Below, piece by piece: positions 16,367-23,924 of a stretch of 56,486 bases of DNA (positions are counted from its first letter, which is position 1; the number at the start of each line of letters is the position of its first letter). The stretch covers positions 1 through 56,486 of the forward strand of contig JBBRYP010000021.1 in assembly GCA_038237515.1 (NCBI GenBank), in the 5' to 3' direction. The stretch comes from JBBQDZ01 sp038237515. Lineage in GTDB: Bacteria > Actinomycetota > Thermoleophilia > Gaiellales > Gaiellaceae. The position numbers and the translations under genes were made by a program. The notes under the pieces are model-generated. The model was given only the letters and a program-made list of their open reading frames with translations. It ran no database searches and was not told the DNA's origin.

Positions 16367-17103
16367 GCTCGACGCCGGTCAACGGGAGCGGGAAGATCCT
16401 CGAGCTCGAGGACGTCCACACCTACTACGGGTCCATCCATGCGCTGAAGGGCGTCTCGCTCGACGTCGGGGAAGGTGAGATCGTGACCCTGCTCGGCGCC
16501 AACGGCGCAGGGAAGTCGACGACCCTCCGCTCGATCAACGGCCTCAACCGGCCGAGGCGCGGGCGCATCCGTTTTCGCGGCGAGGACATCACCTCGACGC
16601 CCCCGCACACGATCGTCAAGCGCGGCATCGCCCAGTCGCCGGAGGGCCGGCGGCTCTTCCCGCGCATGTCCGTGTTCGAGAACCTCGAGATGGGAGCGTT
16701 CCAGCGCACCGACCGCCAGGCCATGAAGGACGACCTCGAGCGGGTCTTCACGCTCTTCCCGCGGCTGGCGGAGCGCCGCAACCAGCGGGCCGGGACGATG
16801 TCCGGCGGCGAGCAGCAGATGTGCGCGATCGGGCGCGCGCTGATGGCGCGGCCGAAGCTCCTCATGCTCGACGAGCCGTCGATGGGCCTGGCGCCGATCT
16901 TCGTGGAGAAGATCTTCGAGATCGTCGTGGAGATCAACAAGCAGGGCACGCCGATCCTGCTCGTGGAGCAAAACGCGCTGATGGCCCTCGAGGTCGCCGA
17001 GCGCGGCTATGTGCTCGAGACGGGGCGGATCGCGCTCGCCGACGACGCGAAGCGCCTGCGCCAGAACGAGCAGGTGCGCAAGACCTACCTCGGAGAGGAG
17101 TAG
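16363..17103 (+). CDS. livF: Branched-chain amino acid ABC transporter, ATP-binding protein LivF
   Basis: This 246-residue partner ATPase has Walker A LGANGAGKST, signature MSGGEQQM, Walker B LLMLDEPSMGLAP and H-loop ILLVEQN, where the histidine is replaced by Gln as in other LivF proteins. HTYYGSIHALKGVSLDVGEG is the usual N-terminal strand. It is the last gene of the five-gene Liv operon and is followed at once by a GC hairpin shared with the convergent unit. Confidence 0.95.
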   Translation: MSSTPVNGSGKILELEDVHTYYGSIHALKGVSLDVGEGEIVTLLGANGAGKSTTLRSINGLNRPRRGRIRFRGEDITSTPPHTIVKRGIAQSPEGRRLFPRMSVFENLEMGAFQRTDRQAMKDDLERVFTLFPRLAERRNQRAGTMSGGEQQMCAIGRALMARPKLLMLDEPSMGLAPIFVEKIFEIVVEINKQGTPILLVEQNALMALEVAERGYVLETGRIALADDAKRLRQNEQVRKTYLGEE

Positions 17104-17107
17104 CCGC

Positions 17108-17123
17108 GGCCCCGCCGGGGGCC
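17108..17123. terminator. Bidirectional hairpin between convergent units
   Basis: GGCCCC (17108-17113) pairs with GGGGCC (17118-17123) 5 bp after the livF stop. The far arm touches the stop codon of the convergent gene, so one stem can serve both strands. No T-tract. Confidence 0.4.
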
Positions 17124-18607
17124 TACGCGGAGGCAACGCGGATGGGAAAGTAGGGCGGCGAGAGGAGGTAGCCGACGCGAAGAGGGCCTTCGGCCCGGCC
17201 TTGCGCCATACCCAGTGCGGTGCCGATTCCCTGCGTCGGGACGAAGCCGAGCTGGCGGGCGGAGACGGCGTCCCGGCAGCCGGCGATGAGGACCGTCCCC
17301 AAGCGGGACAGTGCCGGCCCGCACGCGTCCCAGTTGGCGAACGGCAGGCGGGGGTGACAGGTGCGGCCCGCGCGGTAGGCGGCGAGCGCGCGCTCGTCGC
17401 CGGCGGCTTCCTCCTCCGCACCGGCGAGGGTGTCGGGCTCCCGGCCCGCCCGCGTTGCCTGGAAGAAGGCGCGGTACGGCTGCTGTGTCGGGTGCGCGAA
17501 GTGGCGGTGGAAGCGGTGCACGAGGATCGCCGTCCCGCCGTCGGCGATGGGGAAGGCGTCCCGCCAGAGGCGCAGCGCGAGGCCCAGGCCGAGGAAGGTG
17601 GCGAGCAGCGGGTTCGGGCGCTCCCGGGGGAGGTACGGCGTCGAGCGGGGGATCCCGATGCAGATCGCGTCGAGCGGCCTGTCGATCGACGTCGACCGCG
17701 CCTCGACAGCGCGGATCAGCGCCTCCGCGTGCGCGATCGAGGGCGGGCCGGCGAACGCGGCGCTCGCGGAGAGCTCGAGCGGGAGCAAGCGCAGGACGCG
17801 GCCTCTGATCGGCGCCGGCAGCGCCCCGAACGCGCGGCGAAGCGGCGAGTTGGCCACGCGCTCGACCGCGTCGACCTCGTAGGGATACCCGCGCAGGGCA
17901 CCGTGGAGGCGGGGGAGGTTCAGCGTCAACGAGACGCCGACGAGCGGGACGCGTCGCGCGAGTGCGCGCTCGAGCTGGAGCGCCGCCTGCCAACCCTCCG
18001 ACGAGGACGTCTCCGCGAGCGAGACGGCGCGCGCGGCACGAGCGGTTCGCGCGTCTGCCGCGGCGAGGAGTGACGCGGGCCCCCCGTCGAGCACGGATTC
18101 GGCGGCGGTGACGACGACCACGGCGTCGGTGTCGACGAGGGAGCGGTTGACGCGCCCGGCGCCGAGGTCGACGAGCGAAGCATCCTCGGCGTCGTGCACC
18201 TCCACCCGGCCCTTGAAGCGCCGGGCGAACTCGGGCGAGACGAGATCCTCGAGCTCGCGGTGACCCGCTCGGCGGGCGAGCCCCGAGGCCACGAGGATGG
18301 TCTGGTGCTCGAGCGCGACGCCGACACGCTCGAGCTCCTCCACCGTCGCGGCGATGGCGGCGCGCCGCGGATCGTCCTCGGCACCGGGCAGTGGGAGCGC
18401 CGGCGGCTCGACGAGCACGGTGGCGCGGCCTCCGCGGGTGACGAGCGCCTCCAGAGGCTCGCCTGCGAGAGGAAAGCGCAGCGCGTCGCGGACCGCCGCG
18501 CCGACGTCTGCAATCGCCTCGCCGGGCGGTGGAGGGCGCAGCACGGTTGCGTCGTCGGCGGCGTTGACGACCGTCATCCGGGTGCCGACGAGGAGCGGGA
18601 CTCGCAC
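17123..18607 (-). CDS. LarA-like (DUF2088) protein lacking nickel-pincer residues
   Basis: The first 200 of its 494 residues follow the LarA/DUF2088 lactate racemase fold: VRDALRFPLAGEPLEALV, AATVEELERVGVALEHQTI, LVASGLARRAGHRELEDLV, DTDAVVVVTAAESVLDGG. In LarA the positions after ILVATG and in EPHFFAGFSGGRK supply the histidines and the lysine that carry the nickel pincer cofactor. Here they read SGLARR and AESVLDGGPASL, so those residues are gone. It is therefore probably not a nickel racemase. The GTG start lies 8 bp after the stop of the GNAT gene, implying one operon. No larB, larC or larE is present in the window. Confidence 0.6.
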   Translation of the reverse strand: MRVPLLVGTRMTVVNAADDATVLRPPPPGEAIADVGAAVRDALRFPLAGEPLEALVTRGGRATVLVEPPALPLPGAEDDPRRAAIAATVEELERVGVALEHQTILVASGLARRAGHRELEDLVSPEFARRFKGRVEVHDAEDASLVDLGAGRVNRSLVDTDAVVVVTAAESVLDGGPASLLAAADARTARAARAVSLAETSSSEGWQAALQLERALARRVPLVGVSLTLNLPRLHGALRGYPYEVDAVERVANSPLRRAFGALPAPIRGRVLRLLPLELSASAAFAGPPSIAHAEALIRAVEARSTSIDRPLDAICIGIPRSTPYLPRERPNPLLATFLGLGLALRLWRDAFPIADGGTAILVHRFHRHFAHPTQQPYRAFFQATRAGREPDTLAGAEEEAAGDERALAAYRAGRTCHPRLPFANWDACGPALSRLGTVLIAGCRDAVSARQLGFVPTQGIGTALGMAQGRAEGPLRVGYLLSPPYFPIRVASA

Positions 18608-18615
18608 CGGACCGG

Positions 18616-19584
18616 CTACGGAATCGAGCGGTAGAGGCGGTAGAACGTGGGACGGAAGCCGCGCCGGGGCCAGAAGCGCGAGGAGAGCAGGTTCGTGACG
18701 CGCCAGTCGGTGACGATCGAGGAATAGCCCTGGTCCCGTGCCCAGGTGAACGACGCGGCCGTGAGCGCCGTCCCGATGCCGCTGCCGCGGAACTCGGGGC
18801 GCGTGGAAGCAAAGCCGAGGAAGCAGGCTCCGTCGGGGCGAAGAACCCCCCGGTGCTCACGCGAGCGCTCGACCGGCACGAGCGCCCAACACGCCGCCGG
18901 ACGACCTTCGAACGCGCCGACCAGGATCTTCTCGTCGGTGTCCGCGAGGGTCTCGACCCACTCGGCGCGGGACTCGTCGGCATCCGGAAGCGGCGCGCCG
19001 GAGAAGACCGGCGAGCTTCGCTGGTGCCGCGGCAGCGCGAGGTCGACCTCGATCAGCTCCTCGATCTCGTCGACGCGCGGCTCGCGGATCTCGAAGCCGC
19101 TCGGCATCCGGAAGGAACTCTCCTCGGGCAGCTCGCGGATGCCGTGCGCGTGCTGCTTGCCGAAGCAGAGCCTGCTCCAGCTGTCGAGCATCTCCGCCTC
19201 GTTCGCCGGCACCAGCACGGAGTGGCGGGGCCGTCCCTCCTCGACCCAGCGCGCGGCGGCCACGGCATAGAGGTCGCGCAGCGTCTCCGCCTCCTCGACG
19301 GCGTGCCCTGCACCCTCGATCCAGACGTTCTCGCCCCACAGCGGGTCCGCTCGCGGCGCGCCGACGAGGTAGCCGACGAGGCGTCCTTCGCGGAGCGCGG
19401 CCGCCCCGGAGGCACCCTCGGTTGCCCAGGCCTGCTCGACCTCGGCACGCGTCTCGGCGGGATCCTCGTATCGGGCCGAGAGCAGCGGCTCGACCGCCCG
19501 CTGGCGCCGGTGGCGAGCGGCGAGAAGCTGCGCGGCATCCTCGACGTGGGCGCCCTCGAAGGGAGAGATTTCAGGCGTTCGCAC
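18616..19584 (-). CDS. GNAT-family N-acetyltransferase (two-domain)
   Basis: This 322-residue protein has a degenerate N-terminal GNAT half and an active-looking C-terminal half. FLGFASTRPEFRGSGIGTAL carries the acetyl-CoA pyrophosphate loop R-x-x-G-x-G, followed by SIVTDWRVTNLLSSRFWPRRGF, where N and the aromatic end mark the acceptor site. The substrate is unknown. The GTG at 19584 is 19 bp from the divergent polA ATG. Longer starts would run into polA. It lies 8 bp upstream of the LarA-like gene. Confidence 0.72.
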   Translation of the reverse strand: MRTPEISPFEGAHVEDAAQLLAARHRRQRAVEPLLSARYEDPAETRAEVEQAWATEGASGAAALREGRLVGYLVGAPRADPLWGENVWIEGAGHAVEEAETLRDLYAVAAARWVEEGRPRHSVLVPANEAEMLDSWSRLCFGKQHAHGIRELPEESSFRMPSGFEIREPRVDEIEELIEVDLALPRHQRSSPVFSGAPLPDADESRAEWVETLADTDEKILVGAFEGRPAACWALVPVERSREHRGVLRPDGACFLGFASTRPEFRGSGIGTALTAASFTWARDQGYSSIVTDWRVTNLLSSRFWPRRGFRPTFYRLYRSIP

Positions 19585-19590
19585 GAGCCG

Positions 19591-19596
19591 TACACT
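19591..19596 (+). promoter_or_regulatory. -10 hexamer TACACT of polA
   Basis: TACACT ends 7 nt before the ATG at 19604. The whole divergent intergenic gap is only 19 bp, so polA mRNA should be leaderless. Confidence 0.5.
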
Positions 19597-19603
19597 CGCA
19601 GAG

Positions 19604-22174
19604 ATGTCGCCGAAGACCCTCGAGGGAACCGAGCTGCAGGTCGACGACGCGCCCGCGCGCGAGGCGGAGCTCTTCCTCGTCGACGGCAACAACCTCGCCT
19701 ATCGCGCGTTCTTTGCGCTGCCGGAAGAGCTGGCGACGAGCGAGGGGTTCTCGACGAACGCGCTCCTCGGCTTCACGAACATGCTCTTCAAGCTCCTCGC
19801 CGACTACCGGCCGAAAGGCGTCGCGGTCGCCTGGGACACGCGCCCGGTCCACCGCACCGAGCTCTCCGCCGAGTACAAGGTCGACCGGCGGCCGATGCCG
19901 GACCTTCTGCGCGAGCAGTTCCCGTACTTCCGGCCGATCGTGGAGGCCTTCGGCTACCGGAACCTCGAGTTCGAGGGCTGGGAGGCGGACGACGTGATCG
20001 CGACGCTGGCGACGCGAGCGGACGGGGCTGGGGTGAAGACGTGCGTCGTCTCGACCGACCGCGACGCCTTCCAGCTCGTCTCCGAGAACGTGTGCCTGAT
20101 GATGACGCCCCGCGGAGTCTCCGACGTCCACGTCTACACGCCGGAGCGGGTGTTCGCCCGCTACGGGGTCACTCCCGATCAGGTTCCGGACTTCATCGGC
20201 CTCAAGGGCGACACCTCCGACAACATCCCCGGGATACCCGGGATCGGTGACAAGACTGCCGGGCAGCTCGTCGCCCAGTACGGGTCGCTCGAAGGCGTGA
20301 TCGAGCACGCGGAGGAGCTGTCACCGGCCCGCCGCAGGAACGTTCTCGAGCACGCGGATCAGGCCCGGAACTCGAAGGTCCTCGCCACCATGCGACGTGA
20401 CCTGGACCTCGACTGCGAACCCGCGCAGCTCGTCCTGAGCCCCCCCGACCGCTCGGAGCTGAAGGAGATGTTCCGAAGGTTCGAGTTCCGCAACCTGCTC
20501 CAGCGCGTCGATCTGCTGGACGAGGCGGTTCCGGCGGCGCGGCAGGAGATCGAGGGTGAGAACGTCGAGTGGGTCGAAGAGGCGCTGCCGCCGCTGACCG
20601 GGCGGATCGGGCTGGCCGTCGACGGCGATCGGATGGCCGTCGCCCGGCCAGACCAGCCGGTGGTGGTGGCGCCGCTCGCGCTGGATCTGGTTCGCGAGGC
20701 GGAGCTCGTTGCGCACGACTTCAAGTCGCTGCCGCGCCAGACTGTGACGCCCGCCGACGACACGATGATCGCCGCCTACCTGATCGAGCCGGGCCGGCCG
20801 ACCTACGACCTCGACGAGCTGTCGGCCGAGTACGGGCTCGAGCTCGAGCCCTCGCCCGCCGCCGACGAGGAGACTGCTGCTCTCGTTCGCCGGGCGGCGA
20901 TTCCGTTTCGCTTGGCCGGCCGCATGCGCGAGCGTCTCGACGAACGCGGCGCGACCGGCCTGTACCGGACGGTCGAGCTCCCGCTCGCGGGCGTGCTGGC
21001 GGCAATGGAGGACGCCGGCGTCAAGATCGACACCTACCGCATGGGCGAGATCACGGCCCGCCTCGCCGACCGGGTCGAGGAGCTCGAGGCGCGAGCGCAC
21101 GAGCTGGCAGGCGAGGAGTTCATGCTCGGGTCGACGCCGCAGGTTGGCCGGATCCTCTTCGAGAAGCTCGCGCTGACGCCGGGCCGCAAGGGCAAGACCG
21201 GCTACTCGACGGACACACGGGTCCTGCGCACCATCCGCTCTGCACATCCGATCATCGAGGTTCTCGAGGAGTGGCGCGAGTACTCGAAGCTCCTGAACAC
21301 CTACCTCGGGCCGCTCCCCTCGCTGATCTCCGAGGCCGACGGACGGTTGCACACCACCTTCAACCAGACGGTCGCCTCGACCGGGCGACTCTCGACCTCG
21401 AACCCGAACCTCCAGTCGATCCCGATCCGCACCGAGCTCGGCCGCGAGATCCGGTCGGCGTTCATCGCGGAGCCCGGTGCGAAGCTCCTCTCCGCCGACT
21501 ACTCGCAGATCGAGCTTCGGATCCTCGCGCACGTGTCGGGCGAGCCGAAGTTGCGCGAGGCGTTCGAGCGCGGCGACGACATCCACACGGCGACCGCGGC
21601 GGAGGTGCTCGGGAAGGATCCGGCTACGCTGACGAAGGGCGAACGCAGCGTCGCCAAGATGATCAACTTCGGGATCATCTACGGCATCTCCGCGTTCGGG
21701 CTCTCCGAGAATCTCGAGATCCCGCGCGAGGAGGCGCAGGCCTACATCGACGCCTATCTCGCCAGGTTCCCGTACGTCCAGGACTTCATCCAGCGCACGA
21801 TCGAGCAGGCGAGGAGCGACGGCTACGTGACCTCGCTGCTCGGCCGCCGCCGCCCTGTGCCCGAGATCCGCGCGACCAACCGGCAGACGCGGGCGCTCGG
21901 CGAGCGCCTCGCCGTCAACTTCGTCATGCAAGGCTCGAACGCCGACATCATCAAGGTGGCGATGATCTCCATCCATCGCCGGCTGCGGGACGAGGGGCGG
22001 AGCGGGCGCCTCGTGCTGCAGGTCCACGACGAGCTGCTGCTCGAAGTGCCGGCGACAGAGGTGTCGGCCCTGCGTGCGCTCGTGCGCGAGGAGATGTGCC
22101 GGGCGTACCCGCTCGACCCGCCGCTCGCGGTCGACGTGGGCGCTGGCGACGACTGGAGCGAGGCGAAGAGCTGA
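19604..22174 (+). CDS. polA: DNA polymerase I
   Basis: This 856-residue enzyme does gap filling and Okazaki-fragment processing. The 5'-3' exonuclease domain (about 1-290) has LVDGNNLAYRAF, WDTRPVHRTEL and GDTSDNIPGIPGIG. The middle domain (about 310-470) has lost the DxE-type proofreading residues (it reads LAVDGDR), so 3'-5' exonuclease activity is not expected. The polymerase domain carries motif A LLSADYSQIELRILAH, motif B RSVAKMINFGIIYGIS and motif C LQVHDELLLEVP. Length and order are normal for actinobacteria. Confidence 0.97.
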   Translation: MSPKTLEGTELQVDDAPAREAELFLVDGNNLAYRAFFALPEELATSEGFSTNALLGFTNMLFKLLADYRPKGVAVAWDTRPVHRTELSAEYKVDRRPMPDLLREQFPYFRPIVEAFGYRNLEFEGWEADDVIATLATRADGAGVKTCVVSTDRDAFQLVSENVCLMMTPRGVSDVHVYTPERVFARYGVTPDQVPDFIGLKGDTSDNIPGIPGIGDKTAGQLVAQYGSLEGVIEHAEELSPARRRNVLEHADQARNSKVLATMRRDLDLDCEPAQLVLSPPDRSELKEMFRRFEFRNLLQRVDLLDEAVPAARQEIEGENVEWVEEALPPLTGRIGLAVDGDRMAVARPDQPVVVAPLALDLVREAELVAHDFKSLPRQTVTPADDTMIAAYLIEPGRPTYDLDELSAEYGLELEPSPAADEETAALVRRAAIPFRLAGRMRERLDERGATGLYRTVELPLAGVLAAMEDAGVKIDTYRMGEITARLADRVEELEARAHELAGEEFMLGSTPQVGRILFEKLALTPGRKGKTGYSTDTRVLRTIRSAHPIIEVLEEWREYSKLLNTYLGPLPSLISEADGRLHTTFNQTVASTGRLSTSNPNLQSIPIRTELGREIRSAFIAEPGAKLLSADYSQIELRILAHVSGEPKLREAFERGDDIHTATAAEVLGKDPATLTKGERSVAKMINFGIIYGISAFGLSENLEIPREEAQAYIDAYLARFPYVQDFIQRTIEQARSDGYVTSLLGRRRPVPEIRATNRQTRALGERLAVNFVMQGSNADIIKVAMISIHRRLRDEGRSGRLVLQVHDELLLEVPATEVSALRALVREEMCRAYPLDPPLAVDVGAGDDWSEAKS

Positions 22175-22298
22175 GCTATCGCATCGTCCGAGACGTCGCC
22201 CCCACGATCCTGTCCCAGCATCTGCCGCCGCGATTCCGGTCAGACCGGTACGACGAGATCCACCGGTCGATCGCAGATAGACCGGCCGCCGCGGTATT

Positions 22299-22338
22299 AG
22301 CATCTGGATGTCTATATTCATGATGCTATGATGCTGAA
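22299..22338 (+). promoter_or_regulatory. AT-rich promoter/operator region of the vapBC module
   Basis: AGCATC (22299-22304) faces two direct copies of GATGCT (22322-22327 and 22330-22335), a plausible autoregulatory operator. TATATT (22313-22318) and TATGAT (22327-22332) are candidate -10 boxes. The second ends exactly 6 nt before the antitoxin frame at 22339. The local AT content is much higher than that of the neighbours. The rest of 22175-22298 shows nothing recognisable. Confidence 0.45.
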
Positions 22339-22596
22339 ATCCGCACCACGATCACACTCGATCCGGATCTCCACAATCGTCTGCGCGGCCTCGCCCGGGA
22401 GCGTGGAATCCCCTTCAAGCAGGCCGTAAACGACGCGATTCGGCAAGGTCTCAGCGAGGCTCGCACCGCCGGGGCCTACCGGCTCCCGACGTGGTCGATG
22501 GGGTTGCGGCCGGGCATCGACCTCACCAAGGCGCTACAGCTCGCGGCCGAGCTCGAGGATGCGGAGATAGTCCGCAAGCTCGAGCTCGGCAAATGA
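22339..22596 (+). CDS. vapB: VapB-type antitoxin with no canonical start codon
   Basis: The frame encodes about 85 residues: (I)RTTITLDPDLHNRLRG, then LARERGIPFKQAVNDAIRQGL, a ribbon-helix-helix DNA-binding fold. A toxin-binding tail rich in Leu and Glu ends in ELEDAEIVRKLELGK. Homologous antitoxins start M-R-T-T, but here the first codon is ATC and a stop lies only six codons upstream, with no ATG, GTG or TTG in frame between. Either ATC serves as start on a leaderless mRNA, or the start codon was lost, or a 1-bp frameshift separates it from the ATG at 22328. It overlaps vapC by 4 bp (ATGA). Confidence 0.65.
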   Translation: MRTTITLDPDLHNRLRGLARERGIPFKQAVNDAIRQGLSEARTAGAYRLPTWSMGLRPGIDLTKALQLAAELEDAEIVRKLELGK

Positions 22597-23024
22597 AGCT
22601 CCTCGACGCGAACCTCCTGCTCTACGGCGTCGATCGCCAGTCGCCGCACCAGCGGCGGGCACGGGCGTGGCTCGAGAAGACGTTCTCGTCCGGAGAGACG
22701 ATCGGGCTTCCCTGGGCGGTTCTGCTTGCTTTTGTACGCCTGGCGACCAAGCCGCGCGTCTTCGAGTCTCCGCTCGCGGTGGGGGAGGCGCTCGACCTGG
22801 TCGGGGCGTGGCTCGCGCGGCCGTCGGTCGCGGTGGTCGAGCCGGGGCCTCGGCACCACGCCCTGCTGCGCGAGCTTCTCGAGCCGCTCGGCACCGCCGG
22901 GAATCTGACAACGGACGCGCATCTCGCTGCGCTCGCGATCGAGCACGGCGCCGAGCTCTGCTCTGCGGACCGCGACTTCGGCCGGTTCCCGCGTCTCCGC
23001 CTCGTGAACCCGCTGGCCGAGTGA
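22593..23024 (+). CDS. vapC: VapC-type PIN-domain toxin (ribonuclease)
   Basis: This 143-residue PIN-domain nuclease starts MKLLDANLLLYGVD with the first catalytic Asp (residue 5). TTDAHLAALAIEHGAEL and SADRDFGRFPRL supply the later acidic residues. LPWAVLLAFVRLAT, with no Glu, is as I recall it in this subgroup of VapC proteins. The toxin would cleave RNA under Mg2+ when the antitoxin decays. The ATG overlaps the antitoxin stop, the normal translational coupling of such pairs. If the antitoxin is not translated, the toxin must be silent or inactive. Confidence 0.85.
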   Translation: MKLLDANLLLYGVDRQSPHQRRARAWLEKTFSSGETIGLPWAVLLAFVRLATKPRVFESPLAVGEALDLVGAWLARPSVAVVEPGPRHHALLRELLEPLGTAGNLTTDAHLAALAIEHGAELCSADRDFGRFPRLRLVNPLAE

Positions 23025-23857
23025 TGCCGGCGGTCGTGACTCTTTCGGACGGCTACCGCCTCTTCGTCGAGCCGCTCGGCCCGGACGACGCGCTCGCGCT
23101 GATCGTCCTCCACGGCGGGCCCGGGCTCGACCACGGGATGTTCCGCCCCTACCTCGACGCGCTGTCAGACGAGTTCCTGCTGCTCTACGTCGATGAGCGC
23201 GGGCAGGGCCGCAGCGACCGCGTCGACCCGCGAACGCTCTCTCTCGACCGCTTCGCGCGCGACGTCGACTTGCTCGCGGAGGCGCTCGGGCTCGAGCGCT
23301 TCGCGCTCCTCGGCCACTCCTTCGGCGCGATCGTCGCAACCCAGCACGCGATCGAGTCGGGCAGCGCCGCGGCGTACGTGATCTCGGGCGGCGCCGAGTC
23401 GAGCGCGGCTCTCGAGGCGGACGTGCAGGCGGAGCTCGACGGGCTCGGCGAGGACGGCGCCGAGATCGCTGCGTCGTGGGAGGCCGAGAAGGCGGTGCAG
23501 ACCGACGACGAGGTGCGGGAGCTGATGCGCGTCCAGATGCCGTTCCACTTCCACGGCGAGCCCCCGCCCGGCTACTACGAGGACTTCGTCCCCTCGCCGG
23601 AGGTGCTCCGGCACTTCGCCTCCTCCGGCTACGGCGACTTCGACTACGTGCCCCACCTGCGGCGGATCCGGCGACCCACGCTCGTCCTCGTGGGCGAGCA
23701 CGATCGGACGACGACGCCGAGAGCAGCTCGCGCCCTGCACGGCGGGGTCGCGGGCAGCGAGCTCGCCGTCATTCCCGCGGCCGGCCACATGAGCTTCGTC
23801 GAGGCACCGGAGGCCTACGTGGGAGCGGTGCGCTCCTTCCTTCGGAGCGCCCACTAA
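23024..23857 (+). CDS. Alpha/beta hydrolase, proline iminopeptidase-like
   Basis: This 277-residue alpha/beta-hydrolase has the oxyanion motif HGGPGLDHGMF near residue 29, the nucleophile elbow GHSFG near residue 99, the acid in GEHDRTT and the catalytic histidine in AGHMSF. HGGPG is characteristic of prolyl aminopeptidases and related hydrolases, but substrate identity cannot be read from sequence. The ATG overlaps the vapC stop by one base (TGATG). Confidence 0.78.
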   Translation: MPAVVTLSDGYRLFVEPLGPDDALALIVLHGGPGLDHGMFRPYLDALSDEFLLLYVDERGQGRSDRVDPRTLSLDRFARDVDLLAEALGLERFALLGHSFGAIVATQHAIESGSAAAYVISGGAESSAALEADVQAELDGLGEDGAEIAASWEAEKAVQTDDEVRELMRVQMPFHFHGEPPPGYYEDFVPSPEVLRHFASSGYGDFDYVPHLRRIRRPTLVLVGEHDRTTTPRAARALHGGVAGSELAVIPAAGHMSFVEAPEAYVGAVRSFLRSAH

Positions 23858-23906
23858 CTCTCGCGTCCGGTCCGCGTCTAAGGCTGGGGTTCAGGAGACC
23901 CGGGGC

Positions 23907-23912
23907 TATACT
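23907..23912 (+). promoter_or_regulatory. -10 hexamer TATACT of rpsA
   Basis: TATACT lies 12 nt before the ATG at 23925, giving a 5' leader of only about 5 nt. This is a near-consensus -10, fitting a highly expressed gene. Confidence 0.5.
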
Positions 23913-23924
23913 GGCCGCGCGCTG

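Noticed and set aside
19585..19596. Shared bidirectional -10 for the GNAT gene and polA
   Set aside because: The minus-strand candidate TACGGC lacks the final T and is 2 nt from the GTG.
22328..22430. ATG at 22328 (MMLKSAPRSH) as an alternative antitoxin
   Set aside because: The frame has no antitoxin pattern and ends early. The VapB pattern is in the frame starting at ATC 22339.
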